From an uncultured Collinsella sp. (GTDB taxonomy: Bacteria; Actinomycetota; Coriobacteriia; Coriobacteriales; Coriobacteriaceae), in the NCBI GenBank assembly GCA_900541065.1, contig UQIE01000008.1, positions 1 through 64,000 on the forward strand: a DNA stretch of 64,000 bases, written 5' to 3'. Positions within the stretch are counted from its first letter, which is position 1. Every line of letters begins with the position of its first letter. The notes beneath the pieces are model-generated. The model saw only the letters and a program-made list of their open reading frames with translations. It ran no database searches and had not been told where the DNA came from. This document shows positions 56,947-64,000 of the stretch, in pieces. A program made the position numbers and the translations under genes.

Positions 56947-58214
56947 GCGAGCTCCTCCTCAAAGATATCGATCAAGTTGTTGCCCAGGCGGACGACGGCG
57001 GCGCGGGTGCGCTCATCGGTGGCGGAAAGCGCAGCGTCCTCCAGCTTGGCGCGGATGAACAGGTCCTCGGCGGCGTTTTGGTCAAGGCCGCGGCAGGCGA
57101 GGTAGAACAGCTGCTCGTCGCGGACGTGGCCGATGGTGGCGCCGTGGTTGCCAGCGACGTCGTCCTCGTCGCAGAGGATGACGGGGACGGTTTTGTTGTC
57201 GACGCCCTTGTTGGCGAGCAGCACGGTCTCGCGCTCGGTGCCGGTTGCGCCCTTGCAGCCGTGCACGAGGTCGATGGTGCCGCGGTAGACCTTCTTGGAC
57301 GTGCCAGTCAGCACGCCGTTGGCGTCGATCTCGCACTCGGTCTTACGACCGCGGTGGCGCAGCTCGTAGTTAAAGTCGCGCACCTGTTCGCGGGCACCTA
57401 GGTAATCGGTATCGATGGTCACCTTGGCGGTGTCGCCCAGCAGATCGCCGGCGAGGCCGGTGGCGCTGGCACCGGCACCCAGGACGGTGTGCTGCACGTT
57501 GACGCGCGCGCCCTCGTCTAGGAATAGACCGGTGTCATCGAGTGCGATCCAGCTGTCATCGAGCGTCTGTGTGCAGGTCACGTTGACGGTGGCGTACTCG
57601 TGAGCGCACACGCGCAGCACGGAGCCCACGACGCCTTGGCCGCTGACGGGGGAGTCCAGGGCTAGAGCGAGGTCGAGCGTTGCCTGCGGACGGGCGACGA
57701 CATCGATAGCGGCGATGGCCGCCGCCGCGTCGGCGCCACTCACGCGCACGGTAACCGTGGCGTGCTGGTATGCGGGCACATCGATGACGATGCACTTGGT
57801 GGCGTGGTCGATCAGATAGGTGCAGGCAGCCTCGCCCATGCCGGTCTCGAAGGCTTCGGCAGGGGAGAGCTCCTCCTCGAGCTTGATAGCGCCGGCCTGG
57901 TAGACGGAGGTGGCGGGCACGTCGAGCTCGGTCTCGGGCGTGATGCGGGCGCGGTCGGCGGCGTCGCCGGGGGCGGAGGCACGGCGCTCGGGGAAGCGCT
58001 CGGCCATGGCGTCCATGGCGGTATCGAAGGCGTCGGCCGTGCCAGCAAACTGCTCTTCCAAGCCCTCAACCTCAACGGCCTCGGCGGGAGCGGAGGAAAG
58101 CTCGTCCGAAAGCTCGAGCTTGGTCTGGTTCATTTTGAGCCAGCCCCAAGTTGCTGCCGGCATCGCATTAACCTGCTCGAGCGTGGTAGCAGCGGTGTTG
58201 GTTTCCTGTTTCAT
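56943..58214 (-). CDS. sufD: Fe-S assembly protein SufD
   Basis: A 423-residue SufBD-complex subunit. The C-terminal beta-helix and closing DEDDVAGNHGATIGHVRDEQLFYLACRGL are typical. SufD helps iron entry to the SufBCD scaffold. Overlaps sufB by 1 bp and sufS by 4 bp. Confidence 0.92.
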   Translation of the reverse strand: MKQETNTAATTLEQVNAMPAATWGWLKMNQTKLELSDELSSAPAEAVEVEGLEEQFAGTADAFDTAMDAMAERFPERRASAPGDAADRARITPETELDVPATSVYQAGAIKLEEELSPAEAFETGMGEAACTYLIDHATKCIVIDVPAYQHATVTVRVSGADAAAAIAAIDVVARPQATLDLALALDSPVSGQGVVGSVLRVCAHEYATVNVTCTQTLDDSWIALDDTGLFLDEGARVNVQHTVLGAGASATGLAGDLLGDTAKVTIDTDYLGAREQVRDFNYELRHRGRKTECEIDANGVLTGTSKKVYRGTIDLVHGCKGATGTERETVLLANKGVDNKTVPVILCDEDDVAGNHGATIGHVRDEQLFYLACRGLDQNAAEDLFIRAKLEDAALSATDERTRAAVVRLGNNLIDIFEEELA

Positions 58215-59626
58215 TATCCGATCGCTCCTTCCATCTCCAGCTTGATCAGGTTGTTCATCTCGACGGCGTACTCAAGCGGCAGCTCCTTGGAGACCGGGTT
58301 GGCAAAGCCGTTGACGATCATGGTGCGGGCCTCTTCCTCCGAGATGCCGCGGCTCATCAGGTAGAACACCTTGTCGTCGCCGATGCGGCCGATGGTGGCC
58401 TCGTGGCCGATGTCGACGTTCTTGGCGCGGATGTCCATGGCGGGGATGGTGTCGGAGCGGCTCTGGTCGTCGAGCATCAGTGACTGGCAGCTCACGGTTG
58501 CCTTGGAGCCCTCGGCCTTAGGCGTGGCCACGATGGAGCTGCGGAACGTCTGGATGCCGCCGCTCTTGGAGATGCCCTTGGTCTCGACGGTTGCCGAGGT
58601 ATCGGGCGCGTTGAGCACGACCTTGCAGCCGGTGTCGAGGTTCTGACCGGCGCCGGCAAAGGTGATGCCGGTAAAGCTCGAGCGGGCGCGGCGGCCGTTG
58701 AGCACGCTCATGGGGTAGAGGTAGCCCACGTGGCTGCCGAAGGAGCCGCTGATCCACTCGATGTCGCCGTCCTCGTCCACGCGCGCGCGCTTGGTGTTGA
58801 GGTTGTACATGTTCTTGGACCAGTTCTCGATGGTCGAGTAGCGCAGGTGTGCGCGTTTGCCCACAAAGAGCTCCACAGCGCCGGCGTGGAGGTTGGCCAC
58901 GTTGTACTTGGGCGCGGAGCAACCCTCGATAAAGTGCAGGTCGGCATCGTCCTCGACGATGATGAGCGTGTGCTCAAACTGGCCGGCGCCCTTGGCGTTA
59001 AGGCGGAAGTAGCTCTGCAGCGGGAAGTCCAACTTGGTGCCCTTGGGAACGTAGACAAACGAGCCGCCCGACCACACGGCGCCGTGCAGGGCCGCAAACT
59101 TGTGGTCGGTGGGCGGGATGAGCGTCATGAATTTCTCGTGGATGAGCGGCTCCCACTGCGGATCGTGCAGGGCTTCCTCAATACCGGAGTAGACGATGCC
59201 CATCTTGGACGCCGTGTCCTGCATGTTGTGGTAGACCAGCTCGGAGTCGTACTGCGCGCCGACGCCCGCCAGGTAGCTGCGCTCGGCCTCGGGGATGCCC
59301 AAGCGCTCAAAGGTGTTCTTGATGTCGTCGGGCACCGACTCCCAGTCGTGCTTTTGGTCGGTGTTGGGCTTGACGTAGGTGACGATGTTGTCCATGTCCA
59401 GGCCCTCGATGGAGGGGCCCCACGTCGGGTCGGGAAAACGATTGAAGATCTCGAGGGACTTGAGGCGCAGGTCGAGCATCCACTGCGGCTCGTCCTTCTT
59501 GGCGCTGATCTCGCGCACGATGTCGGGCGTGATGCCGGCGTCGAGGCGCTCGAATCCCTCCTCGCCATAGGTGAAGTCGTAGAGGCTGCGGTCGATGTCC
59601 GCGACCTCGGTGCGGTTCTTGGTCAT
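58214..59626 (-). CDS. sufB: Fe-S assembly scaffold SufB
   Basis: A 470-residue protein, usual length. Conserved FVYVPKGTKLDFPLQSYFRLN, HFIEGCSAPKYN, and the terminal GHEATIGRIGDDKVFYLMSRG are present. It builds Fe-S clusters with SufC and SufD. Twelve bp separate it from sufC. Confidence 0.96.
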   Translation of the reverse strand: MTKNRTEVADIDRSLYDFTYGEEGFERLDAGITPDIVREISAKKDEPQWMLDLRLKSLEIFNRFPDPTWGPSIEGLDMDNIVTYVKPNTDQKHDWESVPDDIKNTFERLGIPEAERSYLAGVGAQYDSELVYHNMQDTASKMGIVYSGIEEALHDPQWEPLIHEKFMTLIPPTDHKFAALHGAVWSGGSFVYVPKGTKLDFPLQSYFRLNAKGAGQFEHTLIIVEDDADLHFIEGCSAPKYNVANLHAGAVELFVGKRAHLRYSTIENWSKNMYNLNTKRARVDEDGDIEWISGSFGSHVGYLYPMSVLNGRRARSSFTGITFAGAGQNLDTGCKVVLNAPDTSATVETKGISKSGGIQTFRSSIVATPKAEGSKATVSCQSLMLDDQSRSDTIPAMDIRAKNVDIGHEATIGRIGDDKVFYLMSRGISEEEARTMIVNGFANPVSKELPLEYAVEMNNLIKLEMEGAIG

Positions 59627-59638
59627 TGCGTCGCCCCT

Positions 59639-60439
59639 TTACGCCTGCTGCTCGGCAACGGCGGACTCGGCCTGGGCGCGCTGCTCGGCGGCCTCGCGCT
59701 CGAAGGTCTCAAAGCCGTTCTTGTCGATCCAGGGGATCAGCGAGGCGTCGTCCTCGCGTACGATGTGGCCCTTGACCATAACGTGGACGCGGTCGACATC
59801 CAGGTGCTCCAGGATACGCGTGTTGTGCGTGATGATGAGCATGGAGCCGTCGCAGCTCTTGCGGTAGGCGTCCATGCCGTGGCTGACGGTGGAAAGGGCG
59901 TCGACGTCCAGGCCGGAGTCGGTTTCGTCCAGGATGGCGAGCTTGGGCTGCAGCAGCAGAAGCTGGAGCATCTCGACCTTCTTCTTCTCGCCGCCCGAGA
60001 AGCCCACGCCCAGCTCACGGTTGAGGTAGGCGGTGTCCATGTTGAGCTCGGCCGCGAGCTCCTTGACGCGACGGCGGAACTCCTTGCCCTTCATCTCCAG
60101 GCCGGGGCGGCCAGCGATGCTGGCACGCAAAAAGCTCGACAGCGGCACGCCCGGGATCTCGACCGGGGCCTGGAAGCTCAGAAACAGGCCGGCGCGCGAA
60201 CGCTTGTCGGTGGTGAGCTCGGTGATGTCCTGGCCGTCAAAGACGATGCGGCCGTCGTTGACGGTATAGACGGAGTCGCCCATGACCAGGTGGCCGAGGG
60301 TGGACTTGCCGGCGCCGTTGGGGCCCATCAGCACGTGGGTCTCACCGGCGGCGACGTTGAGGTTGACATTGTGGAGGATGGTCTTCTCGTCCACGGAGGC
60401 GGTGAGACCATCGATGGAAAGCAGCGGATTTGCGCTCAT
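59639..60439 (-). CDS. sufC: Fe-S assembly ATPase SufC
   Basis: A 266-residue ABC-type ATPase. Walker A GPNGAGKST at 39-47, signature GFSGGEKKKVEMLQ and Walker B AILDETDSGLDVDAL are complete. First gene of sufCBDSU. RBS GAGAGGGA before ATG 60439. Confidence 0.96.
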   Translation of the reverse strand: MSANPLLSIDGLTASVDEKTILHNVNLNVAAGETHVLMGPNGAGKSTLGHLVMGDSVYTVNDGRIVFDGQDITELTTDKRSRAGLFLSFQAPVEIPGVPLSSFLRASIAGRPGLEMKGKEFRRRVKELAAELNMDTAYLNRELGVGFSGGEKKKVEMLQLLLLQPKLAILDETDSGLDVDALSTVSHGMDAYRKSCDGSMLIITHNTRILEHLDVDRVHVMVKGHIVREDDASLIPWIDKNGFETFEREAAEQRAQAESAVAEQQA

Positions 60440-60503
60440 GCTGTCCCTCTCTGTATATGGTGTACTCATAGGTGTACTAAACCCTAGGAATCTTCTCGGA
60501 ATA

Positions 60504-60531
60504 AAGTTACTATGGGTTCGGCGTTAGTCAA
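60504..60531 (-). promoter_or_regulatory. Candidate suf operon promoter
   Basis: On the minus strand TTGACT (60531-60526) and TAACTT (60509-60504) with 16-bp spacing, about 65 bp before sufC. The nearest operator (60568-60600) lies upstream of it. Confidence 0.5.
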
Positions 60532-60567
60532 GGGAAAACCCGACTAATCCACTCGACTTTTCTAGAT

Positions 60568-60600
60568 GTGGGACAAAATAACAAGGTTTGTTTGTCCCAC
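60568..60600. promoter_or_regulatory. Rrf2-type operator 1
   Basis: Perfect 10-bp arms GTGGGACAAA / TTTGTCCCAC with a 13-nt spacer, in the sufC-rrf2 divergent gap. Same core as operator 2. Confidence 0.7.
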
Positions 60601-60612
60601 TTACTTAAGATT

Positions 60613-60643
60613 TGGGACAAACAGACCTGGTTATGTTGTCCCA
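60613..60643. promoter_or_regulatory. Rrf2-type operator 2
   Basis: Eight-bp arms TGGGACAA / TTGTCCCA with a 15-nt spacer, 44 bp centre-to-centre from operator 1 and just before the regulator's RBS. Suggests autoregulation. Confidence 0.68.
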
Positions 60644-60663
60644 GATGCGATGGGAGGGTAGGT

Positions 60664-61095
60664 ATGCTCATTTCTTCCAAGGGCCGCTATGCCCTCCGGC
60701 TGATGATCTATATCGCGGCGCTGGGCGACGCCGAGGGCAAGATTGCCTTGCGCGAGGTTGCCGACCGTGAGCATATCTCACAAAAGTATTTGGAGCAGCT
60801 GGTTCGTCCGCTTATGAAGGCGGGCCTGCTTAAGAGCGTGCGCGGCAAGGGCGGCGGCTACATGATGGCCAAGGATCCAGCCGAGGTGCGTGCCGGCGAC
60901 ATCCTGCGCGCCGTCGAGGGCAGCACGGCGCCCGTGGCGTGCGACGGCATCGACAACAGCTGCACCCGCAGCGATTTGTGCTCGACCGTCAAGTTCTGGC
61001 GCGGCCTGGACGACGTGATCGAAAAGTACGTCGACGGCGTGACGTTGGCCGACCTGGCCGCCGTCCCCGAAATCAACTTTGACATTAAGCTGTAG
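60664..61095 (+). CDS. Rrf2/IscR-family Fe-S regulator
   Basis: A 143-residue winged-helix regulator. HTH region LREVADREHISQKYLEQLVRPL, then GKGGGYMMAKDP wing. Three cysteines C93, C100 and C106 (CDGIDNSCTRSDLC) can ligate a cluster as in IscR. RBS GGGAGGG before ATG 60664. Likely senses Fe-S status and controls suf and itself through the paired sites. Confidence 0.9.
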   Translation: MLISSKGRYALRLMIYIAALGDAEGKIALREVADREHISQKYLEQLVRPLMKAGLLKSVRGKGGGYMMAKDPAEVRAGDILRAVEGSTAPVACDGIDNSCTRSDLCSTVKFWRGLDDVIEKYVDGVTLADLAAVPEINFDIKL

Positions 61096-61103
61096 GGGTG
61101 CAA

Positions 61104-61391
61104 ATGGCATCTCTCGACAAGGTGTACAAGCAAATCGAAGTTTTTGCTCGGGAATGTGACGCCGAGAAGGTCGTGTTGTTTGGTTCCCGTGCTCGAGGCG
61201 ACAACTTGCCCAAGAGCGATATTGACATCGCCGTAGCAGGTTGCCGGGATTTCGGCCGTTTCTCATATTTGATCGAGGAACATCTTGATACTCTTTTAGA
61301 TGTAGATGTCGTCAATCTCGACGAGTCCCTATCGCAGCAATTGCTCGATGAGATTGCCAAGGATGGTGTGATTCTGTATGAAAAAATATGA
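61104..61391 (+). CDS. MNT-domain nucleotidyltransferase antitoxin
   Basis: A 95-residue minimal nucleotidyltransferase. GSRARG (27-32) and SDIDIAV (D39, D41) form the active site. MntA-type antitoxins modify their HEPN partner by adding AMP residues. It overlaps the HEPN gene by 14 bp. GTG 61098 is an alternative start. Confidence 0.85.
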   Translation: MASLDKVYKQIEVFARECDAEKVVLFGSRARGDNLPKSDIDIAVAGCRDFGRFSYLIEEHLDTLLDVDVVNLDESLSQQLLDEIAKDGVILYEKI

Positions 61392-61797
61392 GAACTTTGT
61401 TAGCGCCTTGGCGAATCTTGAGGATGCGCCCAATCAGGATCTCAACAATGATTTTGTTCAGAGTGGATTGATTAATAAGTTCAATCTTCAATTTGAACTG
61501 AGCTGGAAGCTCCTTAAGCGTCTGCTCGAGTATGAGGGCGCCACGCTTGCCGCGTCGGGGTCTCCTCGTGCCATCTTGAAGGAGTCCTACCGATTCTACG
61601 ACTTTATTGATGAGGCAGCCTGGCTGGATATGCTCAGAGACCGCAATACGAACGTCCATATCTACGACAACAAGCTCGCTCAAGATTTGATTCAGCGCAT
61701 CTTGAACGTCTATATTCCCGCTTTCTGTCAGTTGAGAGACGGGCTGACGAAACGTTACGGCGAGCTTCTGTTGGCGCCCGACGACCAGTTTGTCTAA
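61378..61797 (+). CDS. HEPN-domain toxin, HI0074-like
   Basis: A 139-residue helical protein with the ribonuclease signature Rx4H: R89 to H94 in RDRNTNVHIY. The length and the WKLLKRLLEYEG and YDNKLAQDLIQRI segments fit HI0074-type partners of MNT proteins. With the MNT gene it makes a type VII-like toxin-antitoxin pair. Confidence 0.83.
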   Translation: MKKYENFVSALANLEDAPNQDLNNDFVQSGLINKFNLQFELSWKLLKRLLEYEGATLAASGSPRAILKESYRFYDFIDEAAWLDMLRDRNTNVHIYDNKLAQDLIQRILNVYIPAFCQLRDGLTKRYGELLLAPDDQFV

Positions 61798-61839
61798 TTC
61801 CTTAAGATTTCGCGGAGGGTTGTTGCCGTTTACCGAGGG

Positions 61840-61855
61840 GTTGTTGTGCAACAAC
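61840..61855. promoter_or_regulatory. GTTGTTG palindrome before surface protein
   Basis: Seven-bp arms GTTGTTG / CAACAAC around TG, 71 bp before the secreted protein start. The 12-mer TTGTTGTGCAAC recurs at 63803-63814. A possible regulator site. Confidence 0.35.
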
Positions 61856-61925
61856 GGGCGAGCTGCAATACTTATTTCTATCTTTGCAAACTGCACTTTA
61901 ACTATACCAATGCAGGGAGGATCTT

Positions 61926-63737
61926 ATGCAGCCCAAGCATTCTGCTATTGTCGCGGGCCTGACGCTGGCGCTTTCGTTTGGCGCCGTTTCCGCGCCGGCA
62001 CCCGCCGCTGCCGAGGAGCCCACGCCGGGCGTTGCCTCGGATGCCACCGATATCGACAAAGGTCTCTACACCCAGCAGTCTTTCTCGGGCGTGCTGAGGT
62101 CGGTCCAGGGCGTTTCGTTTGTCAACGTGACTCCCGAGATGAAGTACTTTACCAAGTACGAGAGCCATGGTAATTACAACCAGGGCTTTTCGTATGGCGA
62201 CGGTTATAACGCGCTGGGCTATTACCAGTTCGACCGTCGTTGGTCGCTCATCCCGTTTATGAAGCAGGCCTACAACTACAACCCCGAAAAATACTGCATG
62301 CTCAAGGATGCGATTGATCGCGGCAGCGAGATTTCCAACACGAGCAATGCCATGTACGAGAACGGTCAGCTCACCGAGTTGGGCCATATCGCTCAGGATG
62401 CCTTTCAAGGTGCGTACAACACCGATCCTGTTGAGTTCTCAGCACTTCAAGATGCCTATGCGTACAACTCGTACTATGCGGTGACCGAGGCGTGGCTCAA
62501 GAGCGGCCTGGCCATTGATATTTCGGGCCGCGCCGATTGCGTCAAGGGCATGGTGTGGAGCATCACCAACATGTGCGGTACCGGTGGCTGCAGAGACTTC
62601 TTCCGCTGGGCGAATCTTTCCAACGATATGTCCGACCGCGAGTTTGTGACGGCGCTCTCCAACAGCGTGGTCAATAACGTGGCGACCAAGTATTCGAGCC
62701 AGCCCCAGTATCATGAGGGCTGGAAGAACCGCTACCGCAACGAGCTAAAGGACTGCTTGGTTTATATCGCTGAGGACGAGGCAGCCGCTGCGACGCCCGT
62801 GCAGCCCGAGCCTACGCCGGCGCCCTCGCCGACACCTGATTCGAATGACGACTCGAGTGACGATGCCAACGATGACAGGATGGATGCGCCCTCGACCGAT
62901 GCTGACGGTAATGGCTCTGCTGGTGGCACTACCAACGACGGCTCTACCTCGAACGGCTCCGATTCGAACGGCTCTGCTGCGGGCGATTCGTCTTCAAGCT
63001 CTGCCGGCAATACGGACAGCGACGCTTCTGGTTCGACCGACGCTGGCACCTCTAACTCATCCACCGGCTCGAGCGATTCGTCCGTTGACACCGGCTCTAA
63101 CAACGGCTCCGGCTCTGACGCAACCCCTGATTCCGATGCTTCCAAGGACGACTCGAATAAGGCGCCGGACGCTCCCGTTGCTTCGCCGGACAAGAAGCCT
63201 TCTTTCTCCGAGCAGCTTGGTTCTACGCTGGGCTCTTCGCTGATGGCTGGCGTCAATAATGGTTCGACTCAGAACAAGGACAACTCTGATCAGGTTTCCA
63301 CGGAAAAGACCGAGGCCGCAAAGGGTGACTCCAAGGATGAGGCTTCCGAGAAGACCGTATCCGATAAAGGTTCTAGCTCGGAGGAGAAGGACGACAAGTC
63401 CACTCAGAAGAAGGACGAGGATAAGAAGTCTGAATCTGAGGAGAAGGACGAGAGCAAGGGCAAGACCAAGGACGGAAAGCAGCAGGGCGAGGACAACGGT
63501 AAAGGCGACACTGACAACCGGAACCAGGAGCAAAATGACTCCAAAAAGGTGACCACCACGACGACTACAACGACCAAGTCATCTGGCGGTAACATGCCCA
63601 AGACGGGCGATTTGATTGTGATGGCGAGCCTTGCCAGTGCAAGCTTGGCCACGCTGGGCGCCACGTCTATTGTGAGCGGTAAGCATAAACTCGATCAGCA
63701 GAAGAAGGCTTCTGGGGAGGATGGCTCGGAGGAGTAG
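61926..63737 (+). CDS. Cell-wall-anchored secreted protein, lysozyme-like N-terminal domain
   Basis: A 603-residue protein. Signal peptide about 1-29. A globular domain (about 50-285) with YFTKYESHGNYNQGFSYGDGYNALGYYQFD resembles transglycosylase/VgrG-type or phage muramidase folds. A Ser/Asp/Gly/Asn-rich stalk (about 290-480), then a Lys/Glu region, lead to MPKTG (557-561), a membrane helix and a charged tail: a sortase signal with Met replacing Leu. Expected on the wall surface, perhaps remodelling peptidoglycan or adhering to host glycans. GGGAGGAT precedes ATG 61926. Confidence 0.82.
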   Translation: MQPKHSAIVAGLTLALSFGAVSAPAPAAAEEPTPGVASDATDIDKGLYTQQSFSGVLRSVQGVSFVNVTPEMKYFTKYESHGNYNQGFSYGDGYNALGYYQFDRRWSLIPFMKQAYNYNPEKYCMLKDAIDRGSEISNTSNAMYENGQLTELGHIAQDAFQGAYNTDPVEFSALQDAYAYNSYYAVTEAWLKSGLAIDISGRADCVKGMVWSITNMCGTGGCRDFFRWANLSNDMSDREFVTALSNSVVNNVATKYSSQPQYHEGWKNRYRNELKDCLVYIAEDEAAAATPVQPEPTPAPSPTPDSNDDSSDDANDDRMDAPSTDADGNGSAGGTTNDGSTSNGSDSNGSAAGDSSSSSAGNTDSDASGSTDAGTSNSSTGSSDSSVDTGSNNGSGSDATPDSDASKDDSNKAPDAPVASPDKKPSFSEQLGSTLGSSLMAGVNNGSTQNKDNSDQVSTEKTEAAKGDSKDEASEKTVSDKGSSSEEKDDKSTQKKDEDKKSESEEKDESKGKTKDGKQQGEDNGKGDTDNRNQEQNDSKKVTTTTTTTTKSSGGNMPKTGDLIVMASLASASLATLGATSIVSGKHKLDQQKKASGEDGSEE

Positions 63738-63769
63738 CCTCTCGGTTGCCAGATAACTAAAGAGTTGGG

Positions 63770-63808
63770 ACGGGGTCCGGTGCGAATGCATCGGGTCCCG
63801 TTTTGTTG
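63770..63808 (+). terminator. Terminator after surface protein gene
   Basis: ACGGGGTCCG pairs with CGGGTCCCGT (two G-U), loop of about 12 nt, then TTTTGTTG. Confidence 0.7.
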
Positions 63809-63939
63809 TGCAACGATTAGTTATGCCCCCTCACACCTCTTGTTGCTACCGTTGCCCGATATGTTCGCGCGGCGTCGTCGGTACGCGCGAGGCGGTCATT
63901 ACAATTGGCATCGTGCAGCGATTTAGGGGGAACGTTTTG

Positions 63940-64000
63940 GTGTCTGAACAGGCAAATGTTGATTGTGCTGCTGGCTTTGGCGTGCGCTTGATCGGCTGTG
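63940..64000 (+). CDS. Start of a gene cut by the window end
   Basis: GTG 63940 with AGGGGG upstream opens an uninterrupted frame of 20 codons to the edge (VSEQANVDCAAGFGVRLIGC). Too short to identify. Confidence 0.45.
   Translation, partial: MSEQANVDCAAGFGVRLIGC

Overview
The window looks like a chromosome segment of a Coriobacteriia gut actinobacterium, most likely Collinsella or a close relative. The reasons are the high GC content, a Rho factor with a very long Ala/Lys/Arg-rich N-terminal extension, a compact SUF iron-sulfur operon behind an Rrf2 regulator, a GGGtGRT/NifU-like pair, and a surface protein ending in an MPKTG sorting signal. The genus is inferred from gene content; no database search was possible.

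Layout. Bases 1-7640 are chromosomal: rho, a membrane-anchored acidic protein, a VanZ-family protein, a ROK fructokinase, a class I/II aminotransferase and tRNA-His. A temperate siphovirus prophage of about 40.8 kb fills 7693-48494. It is integrated into the 3' half of a tRNA-Lys(CTT) gene and bounded by a perfect 46-bp direct repeat. A further truncated copy of the tRNA end and its terminator, just outside attR, suggests an older insertion at the same site.

Prophage. The left end holds a tyrosine integrase, a HicAB toxin-antitoxin pair and a divergent CI/Cro-like switch. Rightward early genes follow: small HTH and membrane proteins, an Xis-like protein, ParB-like protein, a second tyrosine recombinase, a replisome-organizer-like protein, and a tightly overlapping run of about 16 very small genes including zinc ribbons, a PD-(D/E)XK-like nuclease and a Lar-like protein. 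A RinA/ArpU-like regulator precedes the packaging and head genes: HNH, ParB-DUF4417 fusion, JAMM-like protein, TerS, TerL, portal, MuF-like, scaffold, capsid and connectors. The tail module contains tail tube, chaperones with a canonical A-AAA-AAC -1 frameshift site, tape measure and tail-tip proteins. A complete diversity-generating retroelement (DGR) lies between tail and lysis genes: target gene with a C-terminal variable repeat, 11-bp-stem hairpin, Avd-like gene, template repeat and reverse transcriptase. Template and variable repeats differ at 14 of 128 positions, 12 of them at template adenines, the DGR signature. XkdX-like protein, holins and an endolysin close the prophage.

Right flank, 48757-64000: a DinD-like protein, a NadB/FrdA-like flavoprotein, the GGGtGRT and Fe-S scaffold-like pair, a RAYT-type transposase, sufCBDSU on the minus strand with a divergent Rrf2/IscR-type regulator and paired operators, an MNT-HEPN toxin-antitoxin pair, a large cell-wall-anchored secreted protein, and the first codons of another gene.

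Four features stand out: the DGR; two helically phased short-repeat arrays (GCGAC at 18687-18752, RTTGCAC at 23109-23185); three places in prophage genes where conserved-looking reading frames are broken by a single-base shift (HNH, HK97 gp10-like, tail-tip protein), which could be decay or sequence error; and the layered integration scars at tRNA-Lys.
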